DNA of 64,000 nt from Listeria weihenstephanensis. GTDB lineage: Bacteria; Bacillota; Bacilli; Lactobacillales; Listeriaceae. The DNA lies in the NCBI RefSeq assembly GCF_003534205.1, contig NZ_CP011102.1, positions 2,988,036 to 3,052,035 on the forward strand, written 5' to 3'. Each line of letters opens with the position of its first letter. The stretch's first letter is position 1. Shown one piece after another: positions 45,102 through 53,787 of the stretch. The notes under the pieces are model-generated. The model ran no database searches. It was not told the origin of the DNA and was given only the letters and a program-made list of their open reading frames with translations. The translations under genes and the position numbers were made by a program.

Positions 45102-47258
45102 TTAAACCAAACAAAATGTAGCTTCCAAATCTGCTCCAATGAAAAGTTTAAAATCACCTGGATCACTTGTAAAATCTAAATTTGGCTTATAATAACGCAG
45201 ATCCTCTTCGGTCAAACAAAACGTCACCACTCTCGCTTCACCTGGTGCCAAATCGATTTTAGAGAACCGTTTCAATTCCTTACGTGGCCGGCTCACTTTT
45301 CCAACAAGATCCTGCAAATATAGCGCCACAACTTCTTTTCCAGCGACTTCGCCGGTATTGGTCACCGTCACCGAAATCGTCAACGTGTCGCTTTTGGTGA
45401 TGATATCGCTCGAAATTTTTAAATCAGTATATGCAAACGTCGTGTAACTCAACCCAAACCCAAAATCAAATAACGGCTGATTTGGAATATCAATATACTG
45501 CGATACATAATGTTCCTGCGCGTCCGCTGCATCCACTGGTCGCCCTGTATTCAAGTGATTATAGTACACCGGAATTTGCCCCGTTGTATACGGAAATGAC
45601 ATCGGCAACTTCCCATTTGGATTCACACGGCCCGCCAAAATATCGGCCACCGCATTTCCCGCTTCCGTCCCCGGAAACCAAGCTTCGACCAAAGCATCGC
45701 TCGCTTCAATCAAGCCATGTAAATCCAGTGGTCGACCATTGAAAAGTACCGTCACAACAGGTTTTCCAACCGCACGAATCGCTTCGATCATCGCGTACTG
45801 CGTCTCTGGTAAACGAATGGTCGCAATACTGTTTGCCTCACCACTCCGATCCGCCGACTCGCCAAGCGCCAACACAATCACATCCGCATCTTTTGCAACC
45901 CGAACCATCTCCGCAATTTCCGCTTCTGTCACATTTTCCGTATCAGCCGCGCCCGCGACATCCACCTGCGTAAACTGTTTCGCCATCCCATCATGCACCG
46001 AAATCGCGTCTTCCTTATCACCAAGCCATGACCAAGCGCCAAGCACATCTTGCGTCTTTGCAAGCGGTCCAACCAAAGCAATTTTCGTATCCACTGCAAG
46101 CGGTAATAAACCGTCCACATTTTTCAGCAACACCATCGCGTCCGCCGCAATCTCGCGCGCAGAATCCCGATGTTCCGCCGATAAAATATCCGTTTGTCGA
46201 TCCTGCTTGCCCTTCAATCCACGATACGGGTCCTCAAATAAGCCGACATCATTTTTTAATTCCAGAATCCGCATCACAGCCTCATCAACCAACGCCACAT
46301 CCGCCGTCCCGTCCGCTATCATACCTTCCAAATTCTCCAAATAGCACGTCGTCATCATTTCAATATCCACGCCCGCGCGCAACGCCTGCTCCGCCGCTTC
46401 CGCCGAATCAGCCGCCGTCCCGTGATTAATAATCTCCTTGACCGCGCCCCAATCCGAAATCAGCACACCATCGAAACCAAGCTCATCCCGCAACACGTCT
46501 CGCATCAACCACTCGTTTCCCGTCGCAGGCACACCGTCAACCACATTAAACGCCGTCATCACAAGCTTCGAACCCGCCTCAAGCGCCGCCACATATGCCG
46601 GTAAATAATTCTGGTACAACTCCCGCGTCGACATGTCCACCGTATTATACTCCCGTCCCGCCTCAGCCGCACCATACGCCGCAAAATGCTTCACACAAGC
46701 CGCCATTTTTTCATAGTTTTCCGAGAGCAACTCTGGGTCACCCTGATATCCACGCACAAAACTGGCTGCGAACTCACTATTCAAATGAGGATCTTCACCA
46801 GTTGACTCCATCACGCGCCCCCACCGAGGATCACGAACCAAGTCCACCATCGGAGAAAAAGTAACCTGCAAACCAGCTGCCGTCGCCTCTTTTGCCGAAA
46901 CTGCCGCCATTTTCTCAGCCGCTTCCACATCCCAAGTCGCCCCAATCGCAAGCGGAATCGGGAAAATCGTCTTATAGCCATGCACGACGTCCGCCATAAA
47001 AATGAGCGGTATTCCCAATCGATTCGTTTCCAGATAGGCCTCTTGAATCGCGATCATCTCAATTGCCGTCGCCGATCCTAACACCGAACCAGCCCGTTCC
47101 GAAATTTCCGCCGTAATCCCCATCTCCGCCATAGGTCCCGTAATTTCCCCTTTCGTAATCGTTCCCTTATAAAACATCGGTGCCAATTGCAAAAGTTGTC
47201 CAACCTTCTCAGCCACCGTCATCCTTCCAAGTAATTGTCCTAACTCTTTCTTTTTCAT
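45102..47258 (-). CDS. Glycoside hydrolase family 3 (beta-glucosidase-like)
   Basis: 718 residues from ATG 47258, after GAGG; seven upstream codons lack support. GH3 layout: TIM-barrel with DVVHGYKTIFPIPLA, SPMVDLVRDPRWGRVMES and KHFAAYGAAE; nucleophile Asp in GVLISDWGA; alpha/beta sandwich with VVTVLFNGRPLDL and EAWFPGTEAGNA; C-terminal fibronectin-III-like domain (LKISSDIITKSDTLTISVTVTNTGE). No signal peptide, so cytoplasmic. It likely hydrolyses beta-glucosides or beta-xylosides taken up by the divergent ABC importer. Confidence 0.92.
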   Translation of the reverse strand: MKKKELGQLLGRMTVAEKVGQLLQLAPMFYKGTITKGEITGPMAEMGITAEISERAGSVLGSATAIEMIAIQEAYLETNRLGIPLIFMADVVHGYKTIFPIPLAIGATWDVEAAEKMAAVSAKEATAAGLQVTFSPMVDLVRDPRWGRVMESTGEDPHLNSEFAASFVRGYQGDPELLSENYEKMAACVKHFAAYGAAEAGREYNTVDMSTRELYQNYLPAYVAALEAGSKLVMTAFNVVDGVPATGNEWLMRDVLRDELGFDGVLISDWGAVKEIINHGTAADSAEAAEQALRAGVDIEMMTTCYLENLEGMIADGTADVALVDEAVMRILELKNDVGLFEDPYRGLKGKQDRQTDILSAEHRDSAREIAADAMVLLKNVDGLLPLAVDTKIALVGPLAKTQDVLGAWSWLGDKEDAISVHDGMAKQFTQVDVAGAADTENVTEAEIAEMVRVAKDADVIVLALGESADRSGEANSIATIRLPETQYAMIEAIRAVGKPVVTVLFNGRPLDLHGLIEASDALVEAWFPGTEAGNAVADILAGRVNPNGKLPMSFPYTTGQIPVYYNHLNTGRPVDAADAQEHYVSQYIDIPNQPLFDFGFGLSYTTFAYTDLKISSDIITKSDTLTISVTVTNTGEVAGKEVVALYLQDLVGKVSRPRKELKRFSKIDLAPGEARVVTFCLTEEDLRYYKPNLDFTSDPGDFKLFIGADLEATFCLV

Positions 47259-47286
47259 AATACACATCCTCAAAATCAATTATTTC

Positions 47287-47342
47287 GAAACGTTTCTATC
47301 CAATCATACCAACAGTATAAGCGTTTTCTTTTCTCACGTCAA
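47287..47342 (-). promoter_or_regulatory. Promoter and LacI-type operator of the GH3 gene
   Basis: On the reverse strand TTGACG (47337-47342), a 17-bp spacer and TATACT (47314-47319), then the perfect palindrome GAAACGTTTC at 47287-47296 near the start of transcription. The spacer holds a cre-like stretch with two mismatches. Confidence 0.75.
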
Positions 47343-47481
47343 ACAAATATCGATAAAATTATACAAATAAGCCTTGAAATTCCGAAATACTCCTTGAAAT
47401 TTAATTTTTTTCCGAATTATTTCTTCCTATTAATGTCCCCAAAAGTAGTCCATAAATCGCTAAATATTTTACATTTAAGAC

Positions 47482-47529
47482 TTGTAATCGATTACATTTC
47501 GCTTTATAATGATTCCATCGAAACGTTTC
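47482..47529 (+). promoter_or_regulatory. Promoter, perfect cre and LacI-type operator of the ABC operon
   Basis: TTGTAA (47482-47487) and TATAAT (47505-47510), spacer 17. The -35 is overlapped by TGTAATCGATTACA (47483-47496), which fits the cre consensus without mismatch and is a perfect palindrome. GAAACGTTTC follows at 47520-47529. The two GAAACGTTTC sites are 233 bp apart. Confidence 0.82.
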
Positions 47530-47582
47530 TATAAACAAGCACCAATTGCAAGACATAAAAATAAAAAGTTGGAGGAGAAGAA

Positions 47583-48824
47583 ATGAAGAAAAAGTGGAGC
47601 ATATTGTTGTTAACGATGGTTTTAACGCTAGGAGTGGCACTTGCAGGCTGTGGAAATTCAGACGATGCCGCCGACACAAAAGTATTGAACGTCTGGGCAA
47701 TGGGAGATGAAGCCAAACAATTACCAAAACTCGCAAAAGAATTTGAGAAAGACACGGGAATAAAAGTGAAAGTACAAGCGATCCCTTGGGCTAACGCGCA
47801 CGATAAGCTACTCACTGCTGTGGCTTCAAAATCAGGCCCCGATGTCGTTCAAATGGGAACAACCTGGATGCCCGAATTCGTGGCAGCTGGTGCACTGGAA
47901 GACCTTGATTCCTATACGGATAAATATGCAGAGTTAGAAGGCAAAAACTTCTTCGATGGCTCGGCGAAAACAACGAAATTTGATGACAAAACTTACGCAG
48001 TTCCTTGGTATGCCGATACTCGCGTGCTCTTTTACCGCACTGATATTTTGAAAAAAGCGGGCTACGATCATGCACCAAAAACGTGGGATGAGTTATCCGA
48101 AGTTGCTAAAAAACTCTCAGACCGCGGTGACGATATGTACGGCTTAAACATCGATGGCAAAGAACAAAGCCTAGGATTCATGTTCGGTCGTCAAAACGGT
48201 TCACCACTTTTCGATGATGCAAATAAACCCGTGTTCAATAAAAAACCGTTCGTTGATTCCGTATCTTATTTGAATAGCTTTTTCCAAAATGGCTCTGCGC
48301 CAAAAGCAGAACTAGGCCTTGACGTTGCCCAAACATTCGGCGGCGACGCAATTATTCCAATGTTCATCAGCGGTCCATGGATGGTAAAAGCCGTGAAAGA
48401 TACCGTTCCAGATATCGACGGAAAATGGGCAACGGCAGTACTTCCAGCCAAAGAAAATAATACCTCAAGCTTAGGTGGAGCCAATTTAGCCGTTTTTAAA
48501 TACGGTAAAAACAAAGACGATGCTGGGAAATTCCTGCAATTCATGAGCAAACCAGAAACACAACTCAAATGGATGGAACTAACGAATTCTCTACCTACCG
48601 TGCAAAAATCATGGGAAAACGAGACGCTAAAAGACGATCCTTTCTACAAAATATTCGGCGAACAAATGGCGAATGCAGAACCAATGCCGCTTATTCCCGA
48701 GTTTGAAGAAATTGCACAAGCCTACATGAAAAACTTCGAACAAATTTATCGTGGTGGCGCTGACGTGCAAGATCAAATGGATAATTTCAACAAAGAAGTT
48801 AACACCATTCTAAAAAATAATTAA
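47583..48824 (+). CDS. Sugar ABC transporter substrate-binding lipoprotein (CUT1)
   Basis: 413 residues. Lipoprotein signal with lipobox LAGC. The extracellular-solute-binding family 1 fold follows: NVWAMGDEAKQLPKLAKEFEKDTGIKV, GPDVVQMGTTWMPEFV, and SGPWMVKAVKDTVPD. It captures an oligosaccharide, probably a beta-linked disaccharide given the GH3 partner. First gene of a three-gene operon; the ATPase (usually a shared MsmX-type) is not encoded here. GGAGGAG precedes ATG. Confidence 0.92.
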   Translation: MKKKWSILLLTMVLTLGVALAGCGNSDDAADTKVLNVWAMGDEAKQLPKLAKEFEKDTGIKVKVQAIPWANAHDKLLTAVASKSGPDVVQMGTTWMPEFVAAGALEDLDSYTDKYAELEGKNFFDGSAKTTKFDDKTYAVPWYADTRVLFYRTDILKKAGYDHAPKTWDELSEVAKKLSDRGDDMYGLNIDGKEQSLGFMFGRQNGSPLFDDANKPVFNKKPFVDSVSYLNSFFQNGSAPKAELGLDVAQTFGGDAIIPMFISGPWMVKAVKDTVPDIDGKWATAVLPAKENNTSSLGGANLAVFKYGKNKDDAGKFLQFMSKPETQLKWMELTNSLPTVQKSWENETLKDDPFYKIFGEQMANAEPMPLIPEFEEIAQAYMKNFEQIYRGGADVQDQMDNFNKEVNTILKNN

Positions 48825-48830
48825 CTGTTC

Positions 48831-48865
48831 GGGGCAAAAGCAGCTGATAATGTCGCTCTTGCCCC
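48831..48865 (+). other. Intercistronic stem-loop
   Basis: GGGGCAA pairs with TTGCCCC between the binding-protein and permease genes, without a T tract. Such hairpins stabilise the upstream mRNA so that more binding protein than permease is made; that role is inferred. Confidence 0.5.
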
Positions 48866-48893
48866 AACTACATATTATGAGGAGGTTTACAAT

Positions 48894-49787
48894 TTGCGTC
48901 GTTTTATGGATCAAAAAACACCGTATTTATTCATTTCACCAGCACTTTTACTTTTGATTATGTTCTCCCTTTTTCCAATCGTTATCGCTTTTGTCATCAG
49001 CTTCACCGACATAAATCTAGTTGGACTCGCTGACTGGTCAAAAATCAATTTTATCGGCTTAGAGAACTACAAAAATGTCTTATCCGATCCGATATTCTTA
49101 AAATCAATAGGTAACACGCTATTTTACGTTATCATCGGGGTACCTTTAGTTATCATTTGCTCACTCGGAATTGCGCTCATGATCAACTTCAGCCAAGCGA
49201 AGATTTTCCAATTTTTCCGATTAATTTTTTACACACCATCGATCACGAATGTCGTTGCTGTAGCTGTTGTTTGGAGCTATTTGTACAATCCACAATTCGG
49301 CCTCTTCAACTACTTACTATCCTTACTCGACTTACCCGCGGTGCCTTGGCTTCAAGATCCAACCATCGCCAAAATTTCCTTGATTATCCTCGCACTATGG
49401 CGTGCAATCGGGGTTAACATGATCATCTTTTTAGCTGCACTTCAAGGCATTCCGCGCGAATACTACGAAGCCGCACAACTTGACGGCGCCAATCGTTGGA
49501 AACAGCTAACTAACGTAACCGTTCCCTTACTTCGTTTTGCGATTTTCTTCGTTACCGTTACAACCATGATCGGTTGGCTACAATTTTTCGAAGAACCGTT
49601 TGTCATGACGCAAGGTGGGCCGCTTGATAGCACGACTTCCGTGGCGCTATTCATCTATCGAAACGGTTTCCAACTAAGTAAATTTGGATACGCTGCAGCA
49701 GGTTCCTTTATCCTGTTTATCGCGATTATCATTATTACCATTGTCCAGTTTAAAATTCAAAATCGTCATAGCGACACCCAAATGTAG
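48894..49787 (+). CDS. Sugar ABC transporter permease, MalF-type
   Basis: 297 residues from TTG 48894, eight bases after GAGGAGG. Six membrane helices; the EAA loop EYYEAAQLDGANRWKQLTNVTVPLL is the ATPase docking site. Belongs to the CUT1 importer with the flanking genes. Confidence 0.92.
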   Translation: MRRFMDQKTPYLFISPALLLLIMFSLFPIVIAFVISFTDINLVGLADWSKINFIGLENYKNVLSDPIFLKSIGNTLFYVIIGVPLVIICSLGIALMINFSQAKIFQFFRLIFYTPSITNVVAVAVVWSYLYNPQFGLFNYLLSLLDLPAVPWLQDPTIAKISLIILALWRAIGVNMIIFLAALQGIPREYYEAAQLDGANRWKQLTNVTVPLLRFAIFFVTVTTMIGWLQFFEEPFVMTQGGPLDSTTSVALFIYRNGFQLSKFGYAAAGSFILFIAIIIITIVQFKIQNRHSDTQM

Positions 49788-49801
49788 GAGGAGTGAAAAA
49801 A

Positions 49802-50632
49802 ATGAATCAATATGCACACAAATCGCGCGGTGCCAAGTGGCTCGTAGGTATTATTTTAGCAGTTGGCGGATTTTTCATGATCCTTCCCTTCATCTGGATG
49901 GTGCTCTCATCAGTCAAAACCGACGCAGAAATCCTGCAAATCCCACCAACGATTTGGCCCGAAACATTCACATGGGACAACTTCAAAATGCTCTTTACCG
50001 AACTTAATTTCAGCGTTTATTTACGCAACACACTCGTTATCGTCCTGTTTTCCTTCATCGGCCTATTTCTAAATGCGATGGCAGGTTATGGATTTGCGAA
50101 GTTCTCATTTCGCGGCAAAAACAAGATGTTCTACATGGTTCTTGCTACGATGATGATTCCTGGGCAGGTCACAATGATCCCCGTTTACCTCATCCTGAAC
50201 ATGTTTGGACTTACAAATACGATGACAGGTATTGTCCTACCAGGCCTTGTCGGCGCCTTCGGAATCTTCTTGTTCCGACAGTTCATGTCGACAATTCCTG
50301 ATGAGCTCATGGAAGCCGCTAGACTAGATGGTGCCAGCGAATTTTTCATCTTTTGGAAAATTATCTTACCGATTTCCCGCCCAGTCCTAGCCGTTCAAGG
50401 AATCCTGACCTTCATCGCAGGTTGGAACTCCTTCCTATGGCCACTGATCATCGCAAACGACGAAAAATACTACACATTATCCGTAGGTCTATCCCTATTA
50501 AAAGGCCAATACTCAAGCAACTACGCACTCCAAATGGCCGGCTCTACCTTCATGGTTATCCCGATTATCTTGATTTTCATGATGTTCCAAAAATACATTT
50601 TGAAAGGATTCAACGTTTCCGGATTAAAATAA
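49802..50632 (+). CDS. Sugar ABC transporter permease, MalG-type
   Basis: 276 residues from ATG 49802, eight bases behind GGAGGAG; GTG 49793 overlaps that site. Six helices; EAA loop ELMEAARLDGASEFFIFWKIILPIS. The C-terminus KYILKGFNVSGLK is typical of MalG-type partners. Followed by a terminator. Confidence 0.92.
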   Translation: MNQYAHKSRGAKWLVGIILAVGGFFMILPFIWMVLSSVKTDAEILQIPPTIWPETFTWDNFKMLFTELNFSVYLRNTLVIVLFSFIGLFLNAMAGYGFAKFSFRGKNKMFYMVLATMMIPGQVTMIPVYLILNMFGLTNTMTGIVLPGLVGAFGIFLFRQFMSTIPDELMEAARLDGASEFFIFWKIILPISRPVLAVQGILTFIAGWNSFLWPLIIANDEKYYTLSVGLSLLKGQYSSNYALQMAGSTFMVIPIILIFMMFQKYILKGFNVSGLK

Positions 50633-50635
50633 CAA

Positions 50636-50674
50636 ATAAAAATGCCGCCACATCATGTAGCGGCATTTTTTTCA
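50636..50674. terminator. Bidirectional terminator
   Basis: AAAATGCCGC pairs with GCGGCATTTT, ending in T residues. Shared with the convergent glycosyltransferase gene. Confidence 0.9.
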
Positions 50675-52273
50675 TTCTATTATTTCGTAAAACATCTCCA
50701 TCGCATGCTGATTATACGCCACATAATCAAATTCTTTAGTAGGTCTATCTTCGTCCAGCGCACGCAAAATCCCCTCCACCAAACTCTCTTTCGAATTCGA
50801 AATTAACAAACCATAACCATCCTCCAAAATACTCCGCGATCCTGGGATATCCGTTGCCACAATCGCCTTCCGCAAAATCAACGCCTCCAGCAATACCATT
50901 GGTTGTCCTTCATGATTCGATGGCAAAATAAATACGTCGCACCGCTTCAATAATGGAAATGGATTGACCACTTGTCCAAGCAATGTAACATGTTCCTCCA
51001 AGCCCAGTTCCCGAATCACTTCCGCCAGCTCTCCCTTCAATTCCCCATTACCAACCAACACTAATTTTGCATCATTCCGCCTCACAACAACCTCTTTAAA
51101 AGCCTCAATCAACATTCGCTGATTCTTTTCAGGAGAAAGCCTGCCCATGGTCATAAAGTAAAAGCTATTCTCATCTAGCGCAACATCTAACGTTTCATCC
51201 GCAGCCTTAAGCACAGCCTCATAATCCAGTGAATTATGAACATAAACCATTTTTTCCGAACTATTTTCCACTAAATGTCGCAATTTGGCCTCGTTCAAAT
51301 CTCGCGTATGCTCCGCCACCGAAACGATTTTATCAAAATAATTATACAGTAAGAAAATCACATTTAAATCCACCCGATGCTTATAGTCCACACCTAATTT
51401 TTTGCGATATTCTTGCATCATCTCGTTATGCTGATAAATCAATTTCTGGTTAGCCCCACTCGTCGCAAGCAACAAGGTCCAATACTTAAAATAACCATCA
51501 AAATCAATCGCAATATCAATCTTCGTCTCCCCTAAAATACGCCGTAATTCACGCTGGTATAATCGTTTCACTTCCTCCTCTAAAAAAGCTTCAGGGCCAA
51601 ACTCCACATATAGTTCGTGACTCGCCGTGAAAAGCCGCTCTTCCGCTTTGCTTTCCTCCGCGGTCCGTAGCATACCGCCAACAACTGTCACCCGCAACAC
51701 ACGCGGATCCAATTTTTTGAAATTTCGTTTACAATCATCGTGAAGTGCCTCCGTATCTATCACAATAACCCGATAACGCTCGTAGTCTAAATTATGCAAT
51801 AAATTGATAGCTGACGTCGTAATTCCATTATTTTTAAACCCACCACAATACATCAAAATCGTCTTTTTGGTATCAGCGTCTTGTTTTTCCGACAATAAAC
51901 CGGCCTCCCATTGTTGCGAGGTAATGACCACCCCTTGCATAACTTCTTGCAAATAGAGAGGTAACGCTTCATCCGTCACAATATAATCCGCATGCAGCAA
52001 ACTACGCATTAACAATGGCTCCAATGCCTCTCCCCGATAAAAATGAATATACATTTGACCATCTTTTTTTATAAAATAACTCGGCATCGCCTCATCCGAA
52101 ACAACATACGCCGAGCTTGCTAAAGCCTTATCGCTCATCGATTCTAGGGAGACTCCTAGAAAAATCGGATGCTGCTTTATATCTTCTATAAACGCCTCAT
52201 GATTAGACACAATAACAACGCTATTTTTTCGAATAGCTTCCTGGGAATAATAGTTCAAATACCGCTCTCCCAT
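50672..52273 (-). CDS. Glycosyltransferase family 4 protein with unassigned N-terminal domain
   Basis: 533 residues from ATG 52273, nine bases after GAGGAGG; the ATG at 52291 overlaps that site region and has only a weak one. The last 230 residues are a GT-B/GT4 domain: FYFMTMGRLSPEKNQRMLIEAF, LVLVGNGELKGEL, VTLLGQVVNPFPLLKRCDVFILPSNHEGQPMVLLEAL (E-x7-E nucleotide-sugar motif). The first 130 residues resemble parts of teichoic-acid CDP-glycerol transferases, but weakly. Likely modifies a wall polymer; donor unknown. Confidence 0.8.
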   Translation of the reverse strand: MGERYLNYYSQEAIRKNSVVIVSNHEAFIEDIKQHPIFLGVSLESMSDKALASSAYVVSDEAMPSYFIKKDGQMYIHFYRGEALEPLLMRSLLHADYIVTDEALPLYLQEVMQGVVITSQQWEAGLLSEKQDADTKKTILMYCGGFKNNGITTSAINLLHNLDYERYRVIVIDTEALHDDCKRNFKKLDPRVLRVTVVGGMLRTAEESKAEERLFTASHELYVEFGPEAFLEEEVKRLYQRELRRILGETKIDIAIDFDGYFKYWTLLLATSGANQKLIYQHNEMMQEYRKKLGVDYKHRVDLNVIFLLYNYFDKIVSVAEHTRDLNEAKLRHLVENSSEKMVYVHNSLDYEAVLKAADETLDVALDENSFYFMTMGRLSPEKNQRMLIEAFKEVVVRRNDAKLVLVGNGELKGELAEVIRELGLEEHVTLLGQVVNPFPLLKRCDVFILPSNHEGQPMVLLEALILRKAIVATDIPGSRSILEDGYGLLISNSKESLVEGILRALDEDRPTKEFDYVAYNQHAMEMFYEIIE

Positions 52274-52415
52274 CCAAGTTCGCCTCCTCATGTTTCTTCC
52301 AATATTCCCGTTTTGCTTTTTTCCAAACGAGAAGGAGGATACAACGAATTGCCGTAATTATGTATAATTCTTTTCTTCTTCGCAACCATATAAAAAGCCA
52401 ATAACAACTCTTCAT
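52221..52415 (-). CDS. Possible small membrane peptide overlapping the glycosyltransferase start
   Basis: A 64-codon frame, one hydrophobic stretch (LYIITAIRCILLLVW), basic flanks. It overlaps the glycosyltransferase start in another frame and has no clear ribosome site. It may be a true leader peptide or the decayed 5' part of a longer glycosyltransferase gene. Uncertain. Confidence 0.25.
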   Translation of the reverse strand: MKSCYWLFIWLRRRKELYIITAIRCILLLVWKKAKREYWKKHEEANLDGRAVFELLFPGSYSKK

Positions 52416-52446
52416 TAGGAAGAAAACCGCATTGACTTATCCAAAT

Positions 52447-52866
52447 CTATCTATCCTCAGCCTTACGCCGATACCAAAAATAAAACATCGCGAGCGGCCA
52501 CCAAAGCACTACAAAAATAGGGAAAATACACCACAAAACATCTCGTGAGTACATCACATTCACAACGATAAATAAAATAATCAGCAACGCCGCGCCCCAA
52601 ATCGAAAATCCTAAGTTCACTTTCGCAAGCGCCCGTCGTTTCTTCGTATTCGGCTTAGCCACTTCTAATTCCGCAATAATCTCATCAATATCACCAAACT
52701 CGATAATCGCCTTATTCACCGCGTCCTCCTCAGACTTCCCTTCCTCCATCAAGTCCGCCACTTTTTCCTCTAAATTATACGTGATTTCTTCCTTAATCTG
52801 CGCCGCCTGATCGCTCTCTGGTACATTTTCAAATAGTTTCTCCACAAATTCTGTTATCCTGTTCAC
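52447..52866 (-). CDS. HAAS-domain / 2TM membrane protein
   Basis: 139 residues from GTG 52866, overlapping the PadR stop by four bases (GTGA). Residues 1-75 form the HAAS-type helical domain (VEKLFENVPESDQAAQIKEEITYNLEEKVADLMEEGKSEEDAVNKAI), then two membrane helices ending VLWCIFPIFVVLWWPLAMFYF. Paralogous to the gene at 25606. HAAS proteins normally sit beside a PadR regulator, as here, and may sense membrane stress. Confidence 0.78.
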   Translation of the reverse strand: MNRITEFVEKLFENVPESDQAAQIKEEITYNLEEKVADLMEEGKSEEDAVNKAIIEFGDIDEIIAELEVAKPNTKKRRALAKVNLGFSIWGAALLIILFIVVNVMYSRDVLWCIFPIFVVLWWPLAMFYFWYRRKAEDR

Positions 52867-53201
52867 GAATCAATCTCCTCCAAAAAAATGTTCATAATAT
52901 CTTTAATTTCTCGCCATTCCCGCGCCATCTCGCTTAAATAAGCCCGACCGAGACTCGTAATCGTATAGTATTTCCGCTTACCACCATGCGACCGTTCCCC
53001 AAAATACGACTCAATCAACTGCTTCTTTTCAAGCCGCTGAAACACCGCATATAACGTTGCCTCTTTAATTTGAAACCGGTCACCCGTCCGCTGACTAATT
53101 TGCTTCGAGATCTCATAACCATAAGAATCCTCATCCGCCAAAATTCGCAAAATAATCGAGTCCACATGCCCTCTTAAAATATCACTACGAATGAAACTCA
53201 C
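52863..53201 (-). CDS. PadR-family transcriptional regulator
   Basis: 112 residues if started at GTG 53201. Winged-helix PadR pattern: RSDILRGHVDSIILRILADEDSYGYEISKQI, then KEATLYAVFQRLEKKQLIESYFGERSHGGKRKYYTITSLGRAYL and a C-terminal dimer helix. The ribosome site GAGGGG abuts that GTG but lies eight bases before an ATT at 53192. Initiation at ATT would give a protein beginning (M)RSDILRG, the usual PadR start. It probably represses itself and the 25.6-kb operon through the TCTATC-W-GATAGA box. Confidence 0.85.
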   Translation of the reverse strand: MSFIRSDILRGHVDSIILRILADEDSYGYEISKQISQRTGDRFQIKEATLYAVFQRLEKKQLIESYFGERSHGGKRKYYTITSLGRAYLSEMAREWREIKDIMNIFLEEIDS

Positions 53202-53213
53202 CCCTCAAATTAC

Positions 53214-53272
53214 TCTATCTGATAGAATTATTAACTTCCTCTAACTTTACCATCCAGGCCCCCGTCTGTCAA
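53214..53272 (-). promoter_or_regulatory. PadR promoter with PadR box
   Basis: On the reverse strand TTGACA (53267-53272), 17 bp, TAAAGT (53244-53249). Then the palindrome TCTATC-T-GATAGA (53214-53226) close to the transcription start. The box equals that at 25546-25558 except for the central base. Confidence 0.7.
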
Positions 53273-53330
53273 AACATTTTGCAAGCCATCCCCATTCATG
53301 ATACGCTTATCAAAAAGGAGGCGTTTCCCA

Positions 53331-53717
53331 ATGAAACTCCACATAGACAAAACAAACTACACCATCGCAAAATTCCCACCAACTTTCCAAATCCCGACCT
53401 GGTTCCAGTCCGAAGAAACCCGCTTCAAAAGCATCACCTACACAAACGAAGAGTGCTCCATCATAGCCCCCACGGATATCCTCGACCCCGTCCAAGCAGA
53501 ATCCACCGAACCCGACTGGTTCCTCCTAAAAATCGAAGGAATCCTCGACTTCTCCCTAACCGGCATCCTGAGCAAAATCGCGACACCCCTCGCCGAAAAA
53601 GAAATCAGTATCTTCGCCGTCTCCACCTACAACACCGACTACATCCTAATGAAACAATCCGACCTAACCACCGCAATTCAAACCCTAACAAACGCCGGCC
53701 ACCAAATAATGGAATAA
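53331..53717 (+). CDS. ACT-domain protein (ACT_7 type)
   Basis: 128 residues from ATG 53331, behind AAAAGGAGG. Two ACT-like halves are visible; the second has WFLLKIEGILDFSLTGILSKIATPLAEKEISIFAVSTYNTDYILMKQSDLTTAI, the typical ligand-binding beta-alpha-beta pattern of small-molecule (often amino-acid) sensors. No enzyme domain is attached. Terminator at 53721. Confidence 0.78.
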   Translation: MKLHIDKTNYTIAKFPPTFQIPTWFQSEETRFKSITYTNEECSIIAPTDILDPVQAESTEPDWFLLKIEGILDFSLTGILSKIATPLAEKEISIFAVSTYNTDYILMKQSDLTTAIQTLTNAGHQIME

Positions 53718-53720
53718 CAA

Positions 53721-53758
53721 AAAAACACGATTCCCGTCAAAAGGAAATCGTGTTTTCA
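53721..53758 (+). terminator. Terminator of the ACT gene
   Basis: AAAACACGATTCC pairs approximately with GGAAATCGTGTTTT. Confidence 0.8.
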
Positions 53759-53787
53759 CTATACTCTCTCAACTCACCGCCGAACGA

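Noticed and set aside
45739-46344. 201-codon frame opposite the GH3 gene
   Set aside because: Antisense shadow of a gene with clear GH3 motifs; no ribosome site.
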